DNA from: Myrica gale
Lineage: Eukaryota; Streptophyta; Magnoliopsida; Fagales; Myricaceae
Direction of reading: 5' to 3'
Length of the DNA stretch: 64,000 nucleotides
Assembly: GCA_963930655.1 (NCBI GenBank)
Contig: OZ005620.1
Span: 4,541,001-4,605,000, forward strand
Shown here: positions 36,832-50,374 of the stretch, piece after piece
How positions within the stretch are numbered: the stretch's first letter is position 1
Layout of the letters: each line of letters begins with the position of its first letter
The notes under the pieces: model-generated
What the model was told of the DNA's origin: nothing
Seen by the model: the letters and a program-made list of their open reading frames with translations, nothing else
Database searches by the model: none
Program-made: the position numbers and the translations under genes

Positions 36832-38827
36832 TGTTATATGTACCACCAACTGCTTCACCTATGCAAATTACCTGCAAAACAAATTGAGACAAACGTTTAC
36901 CCGATGATTTAGACCAACTATGTTGATGTGTGTGGCACGCTTCATGTTGTAGGGATCTCCACTGTACAACGTTAAATGGACTATCATGATCTTGCAGTAC
37001 ACTAACTAAATCTTATCTTCAGCCATGCATGAACGTTAGAAGATCCAAATGCAACTACACTAATCAACTGCCACCTTGGCCCCTAAGAAACTGGAAAGTA
37101 CTGAAGAACATAAGGTGGAGTCTTTGCAGCATTGTAGAGAACAAAATTCATATTGAACTGCAAACACACATACATACGTGTGTGTGTGTGTGCGCGCGTA
37201 TATATATATAAGTGTTGTTTGTTTGCCAAAATTTATATATATAGTGAGACTGAGAACCCGATTTATAATGAAGAAGAAAGAACTTTTTGTCGAAAAAATT
37301 GACTCAAATTTCTTTCAGCCTTCTTTTTAGATAAATAAGAGTCAAAGAAAATCCATACATATTTTGGTAGAGAAAAATTATAGGACCAACCCTACAGGAG
37401 TTAATTCAAGCACTAGTTATTAAAGTGCTCTAATTACAGAATTAAACACAACACCAGTTTATTCAATTCAGAAAAGAAGCATTAAAACGCAAAAAATAAC
37501 TCAAGGGAAAAACAGTTTCCCCGGAAGCAAACGCAACTTTTGGGCTCACTTCCATCAAGAATCGGCTTCGACAGTACACTTTTAAGTCTCTGAAGTCTTG
37601 AAAGCATATCTTCAATAGTCGGTACTAAAAATTTACTCCAGAAAGAACGAAACCAATTACTATTTTTTTGGTATCTAGGATAACCCCACTCACTGGGCCG
37701 GCCCTATGAACAAGCCCAACTAGACGGTGGGTAAACTCTAGAGAAACTACACGGTGGTCCACAACCTACGGCTCCCCACTCATCAGTCTGATCCTCTAGA
37801 GAAATGGAACTCCAGATGTGCATCTTACTCGCACTAACTCTTCTTTGCTATAACCACTAAGGATGGGTACTACAACGGATAGAATTAGAATTATTTCGGT
37901 TCCATTCAAGTTCGAATCAAATATTTGGTTTCGGTTTCATTCCGATAAATACCGAAACAGAACCAGAATATTTTGAATTGGAAACCAGAAATTTCAATTT
38001 TATGTGAGCTTTTTTTACTAGATTTTTTTGGCCCTAATAAGCCTGACGGAATTTTGCACAAATTATTTTGTTATACATCATAAATTAACAATAAATAAAA
38101 TAAAAAAATATTCATCCAAATTCTAAAATAAAATTACAAAATTATGGACATAAAAAAAGATTGAACCCTATTTTAAAATTACAATGTTTTAAACCCTATC
38201 TAAGATTAAATAAAATGGATATAGACTCAAAATCTAAAGTAAAATTAAAAGATTTCTAGTCTAGATTCCGATTTCGAAAAATGCAAAAAATATATTACGA
38301 TTCTAGTATGTGCCGGCCGAAACCGGAATTACAGTAAATTCCGATTTTGGCCGCTGGCGTGGGTTAACAAAGCCTATTTATCAGAAAGAATTTGCTCAAG
38401 AAAATTCATGAACATCACCCTTTTTTTCTTTTCCGTGTGCCTTCCTTCCTTTTAACTTCAACTCGGGTTAGTTCAAACAAACATATCCAAGTTAAATTGC
38501 CTACGGCTCAACCTCAATCCAAGAACACCGTGATGTTGTGGTCCTAACAGATCCATGTCCGTCCTTAGAAGGTCTTGAGCCATAAGGTTTAATTATCTAG
38601 CAAGCAACAACTGAAACGAGAAAATTTTCATTCGAGTTATTACATGAAATACTGGCAACATCCGACAAATATTACAAATAGTATCTTATTCTATCAGAAA
38701 TTTCTTATTGATGTCATTGAACTTGCCGTAAAGGGATCTCAGAACTTACAGTTACCATGATCTTATTTGATATCATGCATATACAGAATCTTGTAAGATG
38801 AAGCTCCACGGCGAGTGCAGAGAAAAA
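36832..38827. other. Spacer between the two GH79 copies
   Basis: Contains a mixed microsatellite (ACAT, GT, GC and TA repeats, about 37168-37210). A segment at about 37657-37860 whose minus strand ends in an A-rich tail suggests a small retroelement. A 37870-38370 block is rich in GGAA/TTCCG motifs. No gene seen. Confidence 0.45.
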
Positions 38828-41800
38828 TTATACACAAGCAGGAGCATCGAAGTTGGGAAGTACGAAAGCAATGGACAAGGAAGAGATGTACAACGGGGAA
38901 TTCAGATAATTAAAAACCGGGTCCATTGTCGGGATTTCGTCTTCATCGGTAAGCTTTAAAGGAATTCCATTTAGAACTGCTATGCCACTGCGAATGTAGC
39001 CGTTTTTTGGAGTCAAGTGGTACTCCTCTCTGTACGATGGTCCATCTGAAGCTTTCCTTCCAACCCAAGATACCGTTTTCTTAAGACTATTCACAAAAGA
39101 ATTCTCTCTCTCTCTGAGTCTTTCTCCCATTGGCGTGCAAATTCATGTTCATAAGATTCTCGACACTGATAATGAAATCTGTCTGGTTGCTTAAGTTAAT
39201 CAGGAGTCAAGTAATACCTGGCTGTAAACAACATGGTGGCAATAGTCAGAGTTACATATTCAAGATGGGAAATGCTGAGCGTATGTGATATGAAAAGTTT
39301 AAGAACTTATGGAAGAGATCCTTAATCTATATTAAATCTCTTCAGCTTATAACTTGAAGTAGATGATTGGGAATTATTTAGAGAATTGACCCAGTAAAAC
39401 CTAAAATTGTTAGGATCAGATGATTTCTCGATCTAGATGAAGGCGGGGGGAATCAAAAATAATATTCACTTTAACCAGATTCAGAAAGTGTGACGGGAGT
39501 CGAGAATAGACCCTAATGAGCGTATGTGATATGCCACGAGCGGTGAAGTATACACAGATCAGCCAAATCGGTGTATACGAAGCTTAAATAGTGCACTTGC
39601 AACAATTTGGACCCCATAAAATTTGGGTCTGTCAAGGAAAATATTTGTGATAAAGCTCATCTCCTTGTGACTCCTGCCTTCACCAGAACTAATTTCTCCT
39701 AAAGATTTGGGACAAAATCACATGTGATAGAGACTTACTCTTCCTTTCGAACAATGGGCATAAGAGCGTAAATATGGCGAAGCATCAGTATCAACAGCGA
39801 GAACCCGTTTGCCCATAAGTCGATGCCACAGAAGTGCACTACTCAGAGCAAGACATCAGACAAAAGGCAATAACATTTAATTAGCAAAGCCCGGCAAGGG
39901 CAAGTATTAAAACTCCTAAACAAAATAATAATAATAATAATGCTCTTGCCTAAAATAGTCAGGCCTGGGGACAAATATGGTTGTGTTGAAGAGACCATAG
40001 TTCCCACCAATTAAAGACTGCCTACAATACACTGTAGTAATGTACTTGGATGTCATTCCAAGCTGGTCTAAGTACCTAGAATTCCAATAAACAATAGTCA
40101 TCCTATAATTGATAGCACAAATAATACAGAACTAGTGGATTCCGCTTTTGCTGCAGTAGAATCTTCAAGAATAGAAACATAAAGAAAAAAAATCAGAAAT
40201 TACCAGAAGCTGTTCACAAATGTGTCAGACACGTGATGACCACCACTGTTATAACAACCACCAGATTCTCCAACCCAGGCGGAAGCCCAAGGTCCATGCT
40301 TTTGAATAATGTGTTGAACATTGCTGAATGTGTCTGATATCTTGCTTAAGTGAGAGGGATCCAGAATCTTACTTACAAGACTGGGATCGACACCTGAAAT
40401 GTAAAGAGGAAGAATAAAAGCAGAAGTGAGTACACCAATAAATATAACTGTGTGTGTGAGGGCATGTCCAATTTAAATTACGTCAAGAAAGCTGTGTCAT
40501 TCAGAAACCAAGATTTCATGAAATGCCATCTGTAGAAGCGGAAAGCAATCTATGCAACAAAGAAAAACCTAGACTGGCCTATTTGTCTTGTCAGGTTTAA
40601 CTTATATCTCCAATTTCAAGATTAAGCATGGGAGTGTTTGCGTGTATGAGAGAGAGAGAGATCTATACGACAGTCTCAAAACAAGAGATAAGAAGACAAT
40701 GAGCTATGTCTATATATTTGTTGTAAAGGCCACACCAAGGTGATTTTTCCTTCTTTTTTCGGTGGGTGGGGGGGATAGAGAGGGCAGGGGAGAGGAAGAA
40801 AAGAGGAACCAGAGTTGTGATCAACCATTTCATATCTTACAAAATGGGTCTAGATCTATTTGAAGTAAGAGAAGGCACAAAGTTTTGCCCCCTTTTTTAT
40901 TTCCTGATATTATATATAATAGTTGTTGTTGTCCTAAGCGACAATGAGTAGGAAGGGGCAAATTTTTTTTAAGGTGATCTCAACAATCATCATTTCAGAA
41001 TTCAATTATCAGAACGAAGCACAAAAAAGGTTTACACATGGAATAATCTTTTCATGTCCTCTTAACCACCATGGCTGACACACAACTAAGTGACCCTCTG
41101 AAGGGAAAAAGTCAATAGGCAAGGAAGACACTGGAATATATCCTCTGCATGAAATACTCCCATGTGTAAGTACTTCAGCTTAAGCTATTACCCCTAGAAC
41201 AAGCACTCTGTGTTGCCAGTCACTCAGAGATGATTGGTGTACAAGGGGCACTTCTGGTTTTGTCGGTGCTTACAACAATTTTGTCTTCTTCATATTACTA
41301 TATCTCTTTTGTGCATATATCAATTATCAAAAAGGTATACCATTGCTCACCTGCGCCTAAATTGTATATGTGATGAGTCACAACATTCACTACCCTTGGA
41401 CCTGAAACCTGAAGAAGCTTAGTGTACCACTCCTGGTCAAAGAATCCTCCAGGTGCTATAAGTGGAGGTTTCGAGGCAGATTTCTTATATAATTCATTCA
41501 CAGTTTCTTTAAGTTTGATCAAGTCTTTCCCGTACTGTTCAGCACCAACACTGGCACCAATGCCACTTCCACTCAGCTCATTACCTATTATGGCAAAGGC
41601 AAAGATAATGGTGACACAGAACAAAATAATGGCAAAACATACCAAGAGCCCATTGTTCCATACCAAATTCCCATGAATCTATTTGATATCCCTTTGAAAT
41701 AGTGTACTTCATTAAATCCTCTGTGTTACTAGAGTTCCAATCTCCTCCCCAAACATCCCTCTTGATAAGGTGCTTCCCATAGAGCGCATTCAAGCCAAAT

Positions 41801-43174
41801 GTCACAATGGCCCTGCAAATGAAAGATTCACGTTAGCAAGCCTGCAAACTAATCCCCCCTGCAAAAGAAAAAAAAAGGGAAGAAGAAGAAGGCTTTCTTC
41901 CTTGAAACACTTGTAGATACAAATATGAAGATTTAGCATCATCAAGAGATGTTGTGGAAGTCAAAAGGTGATCTAATAAACGGAAAACTTCATGATAAAC
42001 TTGAAGTAAGCCACAAAACATTTAATCTCAACAGAACATGGAAGAATTGTGAAATCTATGCTATAGAAACCCTGGACTGGTTATTGGTAGAATTAGGGCC
42101 TTCTCAGCAAGTCTCATAAGGAACATAGGGCTGCATTTAGAAGACAGTTAGGTAGTATGCTAAAATAGAAGGACTGTGTGCATGGAGCTCCAATTTACAC
42201 TTGAGAAAATAACCATATGACACATGTACCAATCTTAAATGCATCACCAATCAATGGGCATCTGTTTTGCATATTAACTACCTTGGTGTACGAACTTCTT
42301 CAGTTTGCTATGTTATATCCCAAAAATAAATACAATTGACTTTTCTCCTTACCGGTCTTTTTTTATTTTATTTTGGAGAGAAAGAGAGGCAGGAGGAAAT
42401 CGTTGAAATGTCATACATAGAGCTTACCCCGTCTTACTGAAAAAATGGTTCAACTCATCCCACCTCCTCATGTATAAACATCCCTTTGAAAATCCAAACA
42501 TCCCATCTTTCATCTTTTGAAATGGATGGCATGGAGATTTCAAATTTCCGACATTGTACACCACTCGATCTTGCAAAGAACCTCCAATTCTTATCCTCAA
42601 ATGCTTGAAAGCTGTCAACCCACCAATATAGAAAACAATAATGAGGTGCCATTAGCCGAAATATTCCATAGAGATGCTAGTGATAAACACATGTTTAACA
42701 GTCTAAACAATGCTCACATATCATGAATGTTCACTGTCAAAGCAAGGTTATTGAAGCAGACAGACAAACCTTGGATTGCCTTGGCAAGTAAAGGATGAGA
42801 CAAGTCCTGAAAAAGCCAGACCACACCAACCAATGATCAAATTGCTTCAATGTTTAGCAGCAAGGTAATCTTATATAGTGGTAAGTCTCTAAACCTCATA
42901 CTTAGGAAAAAAAAAAGTCTCTAAACCTCACCAAATTTATAACAGATGCATTCCCCCAGGGACATTGGTTGTAGTTGCACTTTGTCTGGGGCCACCAATC
43001 AAGAGTTGCACAGATGAAATAATCGTCAATTTCAGCTCCTGATGTAGTCCCATTGACTCCAATTTTAGCGTGTATAATTTCTTGACCAAAAATCGCAGGG
43101 AGAGAAACCAGGATGAGAAAGAGGTGAAATAGGACGCCATTGACGATGACAGTCTCAAAACCACCTCAGCCTGT
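38828..43174 (-). pseudogene. Second heparanase-like GH79 copy, probably dead
   Basis: Exons 2-8 match the intact copy in order, phase and nearly in length: 42806-42770, 42611-42428, 41812-41664, 41584-41351, 40393-40204, 40075-39950, 39838-39739. They keep both catalytic motifs (WEFGNEL, GESGG). Exon 1 (to 42932) still encodes a signal-peptide-like stretch and DDYFICATLDWWP, but that frame has no ATG before an upstream TGA at about 43168. Exon 9 (39221-38828) has TGA as its fifth codon (39209-39207) and a later frameshift near an AGAGAG run at about 39120. The same GC donor as in the neighbour ends exon 7. If translated it would lose about 125 C-terminal residues. An unseen 5' exon supplying the start cannot be excluded. 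Confidence 0.8.
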
Positions 43175-43179
43175 ACCAA

Positions 43180-44990
43180 TTAACCGCAACAAAGATAAGA
43201 AACTTTTTAATGAGAAGCAGATTTTTCTAACATAGGGTAAAGCTAATACACGTTTCTAGGAATCACAGGTGAGATTTTTCACCGTTGTTGCAAAAGGAAT
43301 TAAAAGAGTATGCAATTCCTATTTGCAGCACATCCATTAATAATCTTTCATTTATTTCATCACGTGATGAACTCTAAAGTCTCATGCTAGCATTCATTGC
43401 TTATCAAAAAAATCCTGAAGAAATATCAGAGATCAGAGTGAATAAAGAAACAGATGAAAGAAGAAACAGCCTATTTTGATGTTGGAGAGAGGGAGTACAG
43501 AAGAAAACTAAAACTAACTTCTAAAAACCGGGATTAGAAATGCTTAGAAACAAGAACGCATCAGTTACTGTTGTACTATAGATTCGTGCTAAACCCATGA
43601 ATAGTCACACAAAAATAGCCGCTTTCATGGTTTTGGAAAAACCTTAGTTTCCAGGATAGTTGATTTGAGAAAAAAAGAAGACCCAATAACACCATAAAAA
43701 CTAGGGAAAAGAACAAGGACAGAGAATAATTATAGTGCACTGACCAGAGAAACGGGATACATCACGGTGACACTCATAGGATCTACTCAGAGGAAGAACA
43801 GTTACAGAATCTGAGAAGTGAAAAAGGCGCAATCACCATTACGAATGGGTCTTTTTTCCATTTAAGACAGATACAATAAGTGGAAGCTGAGAAAGGTGCA
43901 AGGACATGATACATGGAAGTTTTTCCATCAATAACAGATGCAAGTGAAGCGACGCTACCAAATTATATTTACAAAACGAGCTTTTTAAACTCAGAAACTG
44001 TCATTAAAAAACTGGAAAACTGGCTTTTCACCTTCTCTGTTCTGGAGGATGGAAGAACCAAAACCGAAGCTACCGAAATAGAATGTATGATAGTAAAGCA
44101 CACCCAGATGGGTATTACCTTTTGTATTTTCAATGAAAGTACAAAAGAAATAAGACCACCACAAGTGTTAACAGTCGTGATCCTCAATTCTAAAAGCCAT
44201 TTTCCTCAAAGCCATACATCAGAAATCAGTTATGGGATATACGTAAACGTAAAGAATAAAATCTAAAGCAACCCAAATAGAATTGAACAAACTACGACCG
44301 AGAAAGATAGAAACTAACCTCAAATGTCACAACTTCACCATCAATGGCAACAGTGAAACTCTACCTCGCAACTTCCTTCCGAAAAAGTACTAGATCAATA
44401 ATGTGGCCTCTGTTAAAGCACAACATCAATAATGTGGCCTCTGTTAAAGCACAACATCAATAATGTGGCTCTCTGTCTTCGTGTCTTGGGGGCTGGCGCT
44501 TCTGAGACTACAGTACTAAGAAAACCACATTCGGCGATATGGGTCGGTTTCCTACTTGTCGGGTTGGCTAAGTTACAGCTCAGTTAAGCTGAAGTTTTGG
44601 TGAATTCAGAGAAAAAAAGAAGCTGAAGTTTTGGTGAAGGCATAATCATGTCACGGAGTAGGTGCGTGAAAACAGTACAGTATCTTTTAGAGGTAAGGTT
44701 AAGACAAGGTACTGGACATATATGTACAAACAGAAATAAATATGAACAGTTTGGACTGTGCAATTGCCATTGGCGGAGATTCTCAGTTGTCCAATGGGGC
44801 TTAGCTTTGAGTGCAAGTTATGCCTTCCCCAGATCTTTCCTTCCTAGACTTTGCTAATCTTGTGACGTCGAAGAATGTCTTTTCTCCGTCATTTTTGTTC
44901 TTCCCCTTGAGATTCTAATATTGTTCCAATATAAACCGTATTATATTATAATATTGTTCCCCTTGAGATTATAATATTGTTCCTACCCAT
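43180..44990. other. Intergenic region
   Basis: Upstream flank of the second GH79 copy. The frame at 43913-44266 has no recognisable domain. A short 31-bp tandem repeat is listed separately. A 24-bp block (CCCTTGAGATT.TAATATTGTTCC) occurs twice, near 44905 and 44960. Confidence 0.45.
44394..44470 (+). repeat. 31-bp tandem repeat, about 2.4 copies
   Basis: The unit ATCAATAATGTGGCCTCTGT plus 11 further bases is repeated twice exactly and then partly. It lies in non-coding DNA. Confidence 0.9.
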
Positions 44991-45400
44991 GGGCGCATTT
45001 TGACTCTTGATAATCTCAAAAGAAGGGGTGTTTAGGTCACAGAGTGATGTTATATGTGTAAGGGAGATGACAAATCAGTTAAACATCTATTATTGCATTG
45101 CACGGTTGCTAGAGGTCTTTGGATGTCGGTCCTTGGTATTTTGAATGTTCATTGGATTATGCCTGAAAAGGTGGAGGATGTCTTATCTTGTTGGGGTAGG
45201 AATTTTAAGGATCCTTCAGCCAAGGTTATTTGGGGGATGATTCCAGCGTGTGTTTGGTGGTGCCTTTGGAGGGAGCGAAATAAAAGGTGTTTCGAAGATT
45301 CGGATAGATCGCTACGGAGCTTGCAGGGCGATGTGTTTCTTTCTCTTTTCCTTTGGGCTAATGCTTTGTTGGGGGGTTGTTTTTTGGACTAATTGATACG
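44991..45400 (+). mobile_element. LINE (non-LTR) 3' fragment
   Basis: Translation gives the reverse-transcriptase zinc-binding region of plant L1-like elements: GRILTLDNLKRRGV, then CYMCKGDDKSVKHLLLHC, then IPACVWWCLWRERNKRCFE. Two stops interrupt the first part (after GV and after TE). It parallels the better copy at 46.6-47.1 kb. No poly-A tail or target duplication was identified. Confidence 0.8.
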
Positions 45401-45890
45401 CCAAAGCTAACATTTGCCTCTTCAAAGCAAATGGAGGATCAACACTTCTCAATTGCAACTTAAGTTGTAAGGGTTACAACTTAATAAAGCAAAGAAGTCA
45501 ACAATACTGTTATTTTGAAATGAGCTTTTAGTCACTATTACTACTACCCGAAAGTGCGGGTGAAAAAGGAGGGAGAGAGAGGGGGGGGTACCTGTATCTC
45601 TTGTATGACATCATATCTTCCATTTATTGTAGATGAAACACCACGTAAACTCCTGTTTAAATATTCCCAATGTGACTCATCCATGGTTCCCTGAAATATG
45701 ATCACAACATCAGTTTATGTTTAAAAGAGAAAGGTCTTCAAAGTCCAAGGACAAAACAAAAAACCTTTGCACAGAAGATGTATATATTGACTGCACTTGT
45801 TTGCCCTCGCCAGTGAGCTCTATCCTCAGCCTTCAAAAGTAGTTAATTCGAAGTCTATCAATCAACCACCGAAGAAAAGCCAAAGTCTAT

Positions 45891-47180
45891 TATTTCCTTT
45901 CTCTTTTCCCTATTCCAGTTGGGGTGGCTAATCTGTTGGAAAAAATTCAGAGGTTCTTTCTTTGGGGTTGTGATGGCAGTGTGTGTAAGCTCCATCTTGT
46001 GAAGTGGGATGTGGTGTGTTCTCCTGTCCAGCATGGAGGGTTGGGGCTTCGGAGTATTGTGGCTTTCAACAAGGCTCTCTTGTCCAAGTGGCTTTGGCGC
46101 TTTGCTCTTGAGCGGGACAGATTTTGGAGGATGGTTATAGTAGCGAAGTATGGATGTTCTTTGGGCGGTTGGAGGACCCTCCCTTGGCGGGGACCTTTTG
46201 GTGTTAGTTTGTGGCGATTCATTAGCAGAGGTTGGGAGGTCTTTAGTCACCATATCAGATTTGTGGTGGGTCACGGAGATAGGGTCAGCTTTTGGCATGA
46301 CGTGTGGTGTGGCGATAGACCGTTATCTTGTGTGTTTCCCGTTGTTTACTCGTTGGCTTGTCACAAGGAGGCTTTGGTGGATGAGTGCATGGCGGGGAAC
46401 GATGGGTCTCTGGTGTGGAGCGTTGATCTGCTAACGATTGAGAGTTGGAGGACTTTTCGGCTTTTTACTCCATTTTGTATGGGATGGTTCTTAGGAGAGG
46501 TGTGGATGACACTATATGTGTTGGAAGGAGTCTAAGGATGGGAGGTTTTCGGTGAGATCCATGTATGCTTGTATTGCTAATGGTAATGATGTGCCTTTCC
46601 CTTGGAAAGGTGTGTGGAGGACGAGATGTCCCTCTAGAGTCTCCTTTTTTGTTTGGGAGGCTACGCTTGGGCGGATCCTTACTACTGATAATCTACGGAG
46701 AAGGGGAATGTATATGGCTGATTGGTGTTATCTTTGCCGGGGTGATGGAGAGTCGGTTGCTCATTCACTTCTTCATTGCCCCATGGCGCGAGGGCTATGG
46801 AACCATATTCTCAGTATTGTTAATTATAGTTGGGTGATGCCTGAGACAGTGGTGCATGTGATGTGGAGCTGGGATAGGAAGTTCTCTAACCCTTTCGCTA
46901 AGGCTATTTGGAAGATGATTCCTGCGTGTATTTGGTGGAGCCTCTGGAGGGAGCGGAACAACAGATGCTTTGAGAGCCGTTCTTGTTCTCTAGTCACGTT
47001 GCAGGGTTTTTTGTTATCTTCTCTTTTTTGTTGGGCTAATGCTTGGTTGGATGACTCCTTTGTTGATTTTGATGATTTTCTCAGTTTTCTTGCTTGTTTG
47101 AACTAATGGCTTCGGTATAGCCCCTTCTACTGGTGCCTTTTTTCTAATAAAACTGTCTTGCTTATCAAAAAAAAAAAAAG
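45891..47180 (+). mobile_element. 5'-truncated LINE with poly-A tail and target duplication
   Basis: The end of an L1-type ORF2: reverse-transcriptase C-terminal part (LLEKIQRFFLWG, VKWDVVCSP), then the zinc-binding region (VSFFVWEATLGR, CYLCRGDGESVAHSLLHC, WWSLWRERNNRCFE). The two parts are in different frames with a break near 46520, so it is inactive. It ends in a run of about 13 A (about 47167-47179). CAAAGTCTAT flanks both sides (45881-45890 and 47182-47191). It is inserted within the dead helicase, in opposite orientation. Confidence 0.92.
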
Positions 47181-47877
47181 TCAAAGTCTATACTGGAGCT
47201 CTTCTTATCTTCCATATCACCACTAACTAACGATGGAAATTTCAATCCCAGACCCTGATGAGATACTAACTGTGCAATTTGATGGAGGCTCATTATTCTC
47301 TTAGATCCCGAGAGTCTGTCAGCACATCATCTCAATTTTATGCATTCATTCTTCACAGTTCTCCATCAAATTGCATAAAATTGGAAAAAAAACAGAAGCA
47401 CATAAATCGTCTCACACCAACAAATGGAAAAAGGGTGAGAAACACAGCCGAATAATGGTATCAAATGAGACTAATTTTTTTTTATATAAGGAAAGCTTTA
47501 TTGAAAGGAAAAGGTAGTAATAGTACAAAGGACTATACTGAAACACCTACTATAAACATGTCAACGGACAACATAGCTGGCCAACTTATGGTCAATTCAA
47601 ATTTACAATCGAACGTTATTATTCTCTTTACCAATTATTTCCTTGTATATCTTGATCAGTTATTTTCTTTGATTGTACAGATTTTATTTCCTTGGCTAGA
47701 ATCTATGTAATTATAGCGGTGTAATCTTCCTATGGCGAGCGTGTTTCCATCAATGCGGACAAACCTAATCCCTTTCTTACAAACTCCTGATAATTCAGAA
47801 ATTGGCAATTTCAGAATGGTATTCACATCCAATCTTGCTGGACAATAATGGGGAATCAGACGCCAATAATTCATATG

Positions 47878-48273
47878 CATGCTTTATTCATGATCTTCAC
47901 ATTCTTTGAGAATAAATAGTGACACTTTCTTATTTCAGAGCATTTCTTCTGTTATTTTTGTTGTACCTGCAACAAAAGATTTTTCCAATATTGACAATCT
48001 TAAAGGTGTAATTTTAAATTTGCTGAGCATGCATCATACTTTTTTGCTTAGTGTGTGGAATAATTCAACCATGTATGCATTTGAATATGAAGAGAAGGAT
48101 TACTTACTACTAGGTCGAGTTTGATGTGAACCAGTGGAGGCACCATATGTTCCTATTGGGAAATATATTCTACTTAAGTATGTCTCAGATGACCAAACGA
48201 TCAGGCATACCATGCCATGTATGACCCTCTTTCAGGAAGGAAAAATTAGGATGCGAGAGTTTCAGCCAGGTTG
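47878..48273 (+). repeat. Inverted repeat arm X (left)
   Basis: About 396 bp, nearly identical in inverse orientation to 50375-50770. It holds a 72-codon frame (47906-48121 plus stop) that begins MRINSDTFLFQ and ends YLLLGRV; the other arm keeps it with very few changes. I do not recognise the product. Downstream in the arm another readable stretch continues (VPIGKYILLKYVSDDQ), which suggests an old coding source. Confidence 0.85.
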
Positions 48274-48376
48274 AAGTTCATTAAATTAAAGCTGGTTTTT
48301 TTATATTTTGTTGTAAACAAATTCTACCAACAATATGAAGGAAATACAAAATTCTTTCCTTTTCCCCCAGGATGTC
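48273..48376 (+). repeat. Direct repeat Y (left copy)
   Basis: This segment, from AAGTTCATTAAATTAAAG to CCCCCAGGATGTCCAAATA, is repeated in the same orientation at about 50248-50361. Because arm X beside it is inverted in the second location, the two loci are arranged X-Y and Y-X(inverted). Confidence 0.8.
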
Positions 48377-48804
48377 CAAATAATGGACAAAAATGTGTAT
48401 CAGATGAAAAATATCATATGGCCTATGATCACCTAGGAAAATATACCATTAAGATTTTAGAATAGATTGAGAACAAAATAAAATATAGTGAAACAAAAAC
48501 ATCAGAAAGCCAAGAAACATAGAATCATGAAATAAAAGAATTATAACATTGTTCAAAGGTTCCACAACCTCGACAAAGAAGGTGTCCCAGATAATAGAAC
48601 TACGCGCTTGACCTTCATAGCCATATCAAGAATAGCCTTTAACTGTCAACAAGCAAGAAACAAGAACATGTGGTAAAGGGTCTCTGCCAATGAAAATATA
48701 ACCGACAAGCCATGACACCCAGAAATTTAGAGACATTTGTTAAAAAGGGAATTCTGCAGATAATATGTTTCTTCCTATTGAGCCTCTCCCCTAACAGTTA
48801 TTTT

Positions 48805-48985
48805 TTTTTTTTGATGACGAGGAAATTCCCCAAAGCCGGACCCTTTTGGCCCAACCCTGAAGTACAAACCCCGGCCCACTGGATCGACCCCACAACCCAG
48901 GGAGCAGATAAGTCAAGGGCGATAATGGGGATGTTGGGGCTCGAGGAAAAAGGAAGCACAAGGCAAATATGTATCACACCTTAAG
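48805..48985 (-). mobile_element. SINE-like element with A tail on the minus strand
   Basis: A T run (about 48801-48812) forms the A-tail when read on the minus strand. Upstream of it on that strand is GTGGGGTCGATCCAGTG, similar to a Pol III B-box. The block is GC-richer than its surroundings. The 5' end is not determined. Confidence 0.35.
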
Positions 48986-49489
48986 CAACTATTTCTATCC
49001 AAACTAGTGCCACATCAAAAAAGGTCACCTTGAAACGGATACATGCACATTTCTTTAAAATGAAAATCAAAGTGCAAGAAAGGGTTAACTCTTTGAGATG
49101 GACCTATGTTATTTGGCAATAATTTTTTCCTTCCAGTAAACCATATGGTCTCTGGTAGAAGTATGCTTGTAAAAAGGCACAACGATGATTCAACGATATC
49201 ACCAAACACTCAGCAACCACATCGTTAGTAATACATATAAGCTGATTTAAAATAAGACACGATATAGCACAACAGGGAAGACGTAAGTTCTTAAATTGTT
49301 TCTCTCAAGGAAAAAATTCAATCAGCACACTTGCAAAATTATATAGAGAAAAGGTTAGTAACATAATGCTAGCAAAAACCCAAAGTCAAAAACAAACAAG
49401 CGGTTATCCCTCCTTTTAAAACGTGGCATAATTGATTTTAAGTAAAAAACATTCTATTGTGAATGTTCTTGTCAACCATTCCATTCATA

Positions 49490-49634
49490 TAGGCCTATTT
49501 TTTGACCCGGACCGGGCCGCATAAATGTGGTCCTTCAATCCGGGTCGGACCGGACCGCATTTGAAAAATTAAAACCGGACCGGACCGCAAATCCGGTCCG
49601 GTTTTACAGTCCGGTCCGGTTTTGTTCAGCCCTA
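49490..49634. mobile_element. Small foldback rich in CCGGACCGG, hAT-like ends
   Basis: Begins TAGGCCTATTTTTTGACC and ends inversely to TAGGGCTGAACAAAACC. ACCGGACCGG motifs recur in both orientations through its length. The ends resemble the TAGGGCTG end of the larger element at 58.8 kb. No target duplication could be read, so the call is tentative. Confidence 0.4.
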
Positions 49635-50247
49635 TATATACGTGGACTCCTACGGTTCTCCTATCCCACATATTTTTGAGTCCAGAAAATGAAGGCCAAT
49701 AGAATGGCAGACTGTATATACTTGGGAGCTGATCCTTAACCCTGTTATCAGTCAGCATGTAAGGATTTTCCAGGGCCAAACAAAACTCTCACATCCATTA
49801 AAAATATTTTCTCATTAGAATAAGAAGTCATTTATGTCCACCACTCCTCCTTGACAGTGTGCAATCATGCAGTCAAGAACAATGAGTTGCTTTTTGATAA
49901 TTGATGGAATGAGTTGCTTTTGATGACTATATGGAGGATTCTCTTTCCATTGTCTGTCAACGCTTTGTCAGTATATGGTTTTGCTGTTCTTGGGAACTTT
50001 CTATTGTACAAACCTTTATGCTGAAATTTCAATTCAACACAATAAGTTCTGTTTTGCTCCATGTTGGAAATATTTCATAACAGAAGAACAAGTGTTGAGT
50101 AGAATAGATATATCTATTTTGTTTGTGTTGCATTTAACTGATAAATGACCTGTTGTTGGTCCTCTTCGGTCAGTAGGCAATGCATGATAATAACATGCTT
50201 TATTTGAGTAGCACGACTGAAACTTTTTCATCATGTACTCCTACTTT

Positions 50248-50361
50248 AAGTTCATTAAATTAAAGATGGTATTTTTTTTTATATATTTTGTTGTCAACAA
50301 ATTCTACCAACAATATGAAGGAAATACAAAATTCTTTCCTTTTCCCCCAGGAAGTCCAAAT
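50248..50361 (+). repeat. Direct repeat Y (right copy)
   Basis: Second copy of the Y segment, same orientation as at 48273-48376, with small indels in the T run. It adjoins the inverted X arm through a short A-rich joint (about 50362-50374). Confidence 0.8.
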
Positions 50362-50374
50362 AAAATAAAAACCC

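Noticed and set aside
45858-46298. Minus-strand 146-codon frame
   Set aside because: It is opposite the reverse-transcriptase region of the LINE.
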